Of a stretch of DNA of 12,519 nucleotides, positions 12,472-12,519 are shown in pieces. The notes under the pieces were generated by a model. It saw nothing but the letters and a program-made list of their open reading frames with translations. It did not search any database and had not been told where the DNA came from. The position numbers were made by a program, and so were the translations under genes. Every line of letters starts with the position of its first letter. Positions within the stretch are counted from its first letter, which is position 1. Origin of the DNA: Patescibacteria group bacterium (GTDB lineage: Bacteria > Patescibacteriota > Microgenomatia > UM-FILTER-40-11); NCBI GenBank assembly GCA_023473205.1, contig JAMCYY010000099.1, forward strand, positions 1 through 12,519. Reading direction: 5' to 3'.

Positions 12472-12519
12472 CAGAGTACAAAGTCCCGTACAAGATGGTG
12501 CAGGGCAAAGCACATAGAA
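12472..12519. repeat. Partial copy of the agtacaaag repeat after hrcA
   Basis: Twenty nucleotides after the hrcA stop, cagagtacaaag repeats exactly the left end of the element upstream of murJ (5752-5763). It is followed by cgtacaag and gggcaaagcac, which are loosely related words. The window ends inside it, so neither the full length nor a right arm can be seen. No terminator-like hairpin with a T tract precedes it. Confidence 0.5.

Noticed and set aside
1..12519. CRISPR array, tRNA, rRNA or insertion sequence
   Set aside because: No regularly spaced direct repeats, cloverleaf or transposase-like frame was seen on either strand.

Overview
The window looks like a piece of chromosome from a Patescibacteria/CPR bacterium, most likely of the Microgenomates type. 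This is inferred from the low GC content, very tight packing, a shortened HrcA, type IV pilus genes next to large Fn3/Thr-Pro-linker surface proteins, and N-terminal membrane anchors followed by a Lys-Ala-Glu motif. No search could be run, so the taxonomy is an inference. The code is standard, and all ten complete genes end in TAA.

Layout. (1) From 5675 down to 1 everything is on the minus strand: rpsT; then pilN, pilO, a 65-residue membrane protein and a membrane-anchored Fn3 protein, joined by TAATG junctions or a strong Shine-Dalgarno; then, behind its own -10 box, an FAD-dependent amine-oxidase-like enzyme overlapping a GT-C (GT39/PMT-like) glycosyltransferase that runs off the left edge. 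(2) murJ (lipid II flippase) is alone on the plus strand at 5869-7545, behind an imperfect palindromic repeat. (3) A second minus-strand operon (11540 to 7542) encodes a dockerin-bearing Fn3 protein, a membrane-anchored cohesin protein and a GH39-like glycoside hydrolase with a C-terminal LamG-like domain. Its last stop codon overlaps that of murJ. (4) hrcA is on the plus strand at 11723-12451, under a sigma70-like promoter embedded in a CIRCE operator.

Most of the genes serve the cell envelope: pilus assembly, peptidoglycan precursor flipping, glycosyl transfer, and a predicted cohesin-dockerin surface assembly with a carbohydrate-active enzyme in the same operon. The two Fn3 proteins share an N-terminal plan and domain order and are probably paralogues. 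One ends in a membrane helix; the other ends in a dockerin that could dock on the neighbouring cohesin.

Two sequence-level themes stand out. Genes at the head of transcription units (hrcA, pilN, the oxidoreductase, possibly rpsT) have a -10 box 6-7 nt before the ATG, predicting leaderless mRNAs, whereas several operon-internal genes have Shine-Dalgarno sequences. Short tandem repeats with 6-, 7- and 9-nt periods lie in frame inside the glycosyltransferase and oxidoreductase genes, and related heptamers occur in the murJ upstream region and after hrcA.
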